Source: Corallococcus sp. CA053C (lineage in GTDB: Bacteria; Myxococcota; Myxococcia; Myxococcales; Myxococcaceae). Taken from it: a stretch of 32,791 nucleotides of DNA. Shown here piece by piece: positions 31,751-32,791 of the stretch. The stretch lies in the NCBI RefSeq assembly GCF_003611675.1, contig NZ_RAWA01000059.1, forward strand, positions 1 to 32,791. Direction: 5' to 3'. The notes beneath the pieces are model-generated. The model was not told the DNA's origin. It did not search any database and was given only the letters and a program-made list of their open reading frames with translations. The translations under genes and the position numbers were made by a program. Numbering within the stretch: the first letter of the stretch is position 1; every line of letters starts with the position of its first letter.

Positions 31751-32791
31751 CTAGCGGCTGGCCGTGGGGGCCCCATCCTTGCGCATGATGGCGCGGTCGC
31801 CCGCGGATACCTCCACCAGGGACCGGGTGAGGATGCAGTTGGAGGTCCGCTCGCGCACCTCGGTGACCATGCACTGCGCGACACCCTCCCACGGGTAGGC
31901 GCCCTGCTTGCTCTTGCCCACGTCGCCCATCCGGACGTCGCTGCGGCCGAGCACGTCGAGGCTGGGGTCGCCCTTGCGCTCGATGGTGAAGACGTTGCCC
32001 ACCTGGACGCCGTCCGCGGTGCCGCGGTCCACGACGATGAAGTGGTGCTCCCCCATGAGCGTCTGGCCCGCCGTCATCGGCGTCAGCACGTAGCCGGGGA
32101 TCTCCTTGGCGTTGGGCTTGGGGGAGACGCGCTCCGACAGCCGCTCGCTGGACGGACCCACGTAGTTGCCGCGCTCGATGGGGTCCCACGTCTCCGTGAT
32201 GCGCGCGGTCACGATGTCGTTGTTGATGGCGACGACCTGCACCGTGCCCAGCAGCTCCGTGAGGAACCCGGCGCGGGCGCCGGTCACCGGGTGCTTCACC
32301 GGCTCCACGGTGTGGAAGATGACGTAGCGGTCCCCCACCTTGGCGGCCCCGCGCTTCTTGAAGCGCAGGTAGACCTTCTCCGGGGCCGACAGCATCAGCG
32401 CCTCGGAGGTGGAGCCTTCGATGCGGCCCGCCTCGTCCAGCTCCTTCGCCGTCACGAAGCCCTTGGTCGTCACGGGGCGCGAGCTGGACGGGTCGTAGCC
32501 GATCTTGCCCACCACGGACACCAGGCTGCCGCCGCTCACGTCCTGGGGCGCCTGCACGTCGTCGGAGGGCAGGTCGCCCGCCTCCACGCGCGAGGGCACT
32601 TCCTCACCGCCCGGGAAGAACTTCACGTTGTTGCCCGGGTAGATCCAGTGCGGGTTCGCGATCTGCGGGTTGTAGGACCAGACCTTGGGCCAGTACCAGG
32701 GGCTGCCCAGGTAGCGCTGGGACAGGTCCCACAGCGTGTCGCCGCCCTCCACGGTGTGCACCTGGCCGGGGGCGCTGTCGCGGCCCTGGGG
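31751..32791 (-). CDS. LysM-domain envelope protein (5' end outside window)
   Basis: The open frame runs from the stop at 31751 through the right edge, so only the C-terminal 346 residues are seen. It starts PQGRDSAPGQVHTVEGGDTL and continues WDLSQRYLGSPWYWPKVWS, then NPQIANPHWIYPGNNV: a LysM peptidoglycan-binding domain of the YgaU/FimV-like kind. The rest, about 280 residues of beta-rich sequence with KVGDRYVIFHTVEPVKHPVTGARAG cut here for length, is a repeated 'SLV/VGD.Y.IF.' pattern seen in myxobacterial LysM proteins. The signal peptide would be outside the window. It probably works at the cell wall in the periplasm. It lies upstream of dprA in the same direction but behind its own hairpin. 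Confidence 0.85.
   Translation of the reverse strand, partial: PQGRDSAPGQVHTVEGGDTLWDLSQRYLGSPWYWPKVWSYNPQIANPHWIYPGNNVKFFPGGEEVPSRVEAGDLPSDDVQAPQDVSGGSLVSVVGKIGYDPSSSRPVTTKGFVTAKELDEAGRIEGSTSEALMLSAPEKVYLRFKKRGAAKVGDRYVIFHTVEPVKHPVTGARAGFLTELLGTVQVVAINNDIVTARITETWDPIERGNYVGPSSERLSERVSPKPNAKEIPGYVLTPMTAGQTLMGEHHFIVVDRGTADGVQVGNVFTIERKGDPSLDVLGRSDVRMGDVGKSKQGAYPWEGVAQCMVTEVRERTSNCILTRSLVEVSAGDRAIMRKDGAPTASR

Overview
The window is high-GC DNA (roughly 70% by eye) from a myxobacterium of the Myxococcaceae type (Myxococcus/Corallococcus-like; the genus cannot be fixed from the sequence alone). Evidence: a secreted M36 metallopeptidase ending in a MYXO-CTERM-like tail, a DUF6178 protein, an aglU-type WD-repeat lipoprotein directly behind the small GidA (trmFO), an ExbB/ExbD/ExbD operon, and many TPR and winged-helix modules. 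No rRNA, tRNA, CRISPR, insertion sequence or prophage was seen; this is ordinary chromosome.

Region 1 (1-4289). A minus-strand run reads a tetrahaem cytochrome, then the ribosome-assembly GTPase engB, then a DUF6178 gene that leaves the window. Divergent from it is a plus-strand run of a small exported BamE-like protein, coaE, and an NAD(P)-dependent SDR reductase.

Region 2 (4290-10712). A 557-bp non-coding stretch with unusual paired repeats precedes a 1621-residue secreted metalloprotease: propeptide, M36 catalytic domain split by a PA domain, four PKD-like repeats and a surface-sorting tail. A strong hairpin closes it. Two hot-dog (MaoC-type) dehydratase genes follow and run 17 bp into the next, convergent gene.

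Region 3 (10696-31600, almost all minus strand). Reading in transcription direction from the right: dprA, topA, exbB-exbD-exbD, trmFO-aglU, an EF-hand membrane protein, xerC, a DUF1801 gene, hslV, hslU, an argD-type aminotransferase, a J-domain/TPR protein, a dnaK paralogue and a TPR/winged-helix protein. The core order dprA-topA-trmFO-xerC-hslV-hslU is that of the Bacillus smf-topA-gid-codV-clpQ-clpY locus. Here it is opened by lineage genes linked to gliding (aglU, and an Agl-like ExbB/ExbD set) and extended by a chaperone module. One plus-strand gene, a DksA/TraR-like regulator with an incomplete zinc site, sits inside it between hairpins.

Region 4 (31601-32791) holds a palindromic, AT-containing dprA leader, a GC hairpin and a LysM-domain envelope protein that runs off the right edge.

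Main candidates for a second look: the crossing complementarities at 4407-4471; the winged-helix module shared by the two partners flanking the DnaK paralogue; the motility genes embedded in an ancient housekeeping cluster; and GC hairpins lying against the start codons of xerC and hslV.
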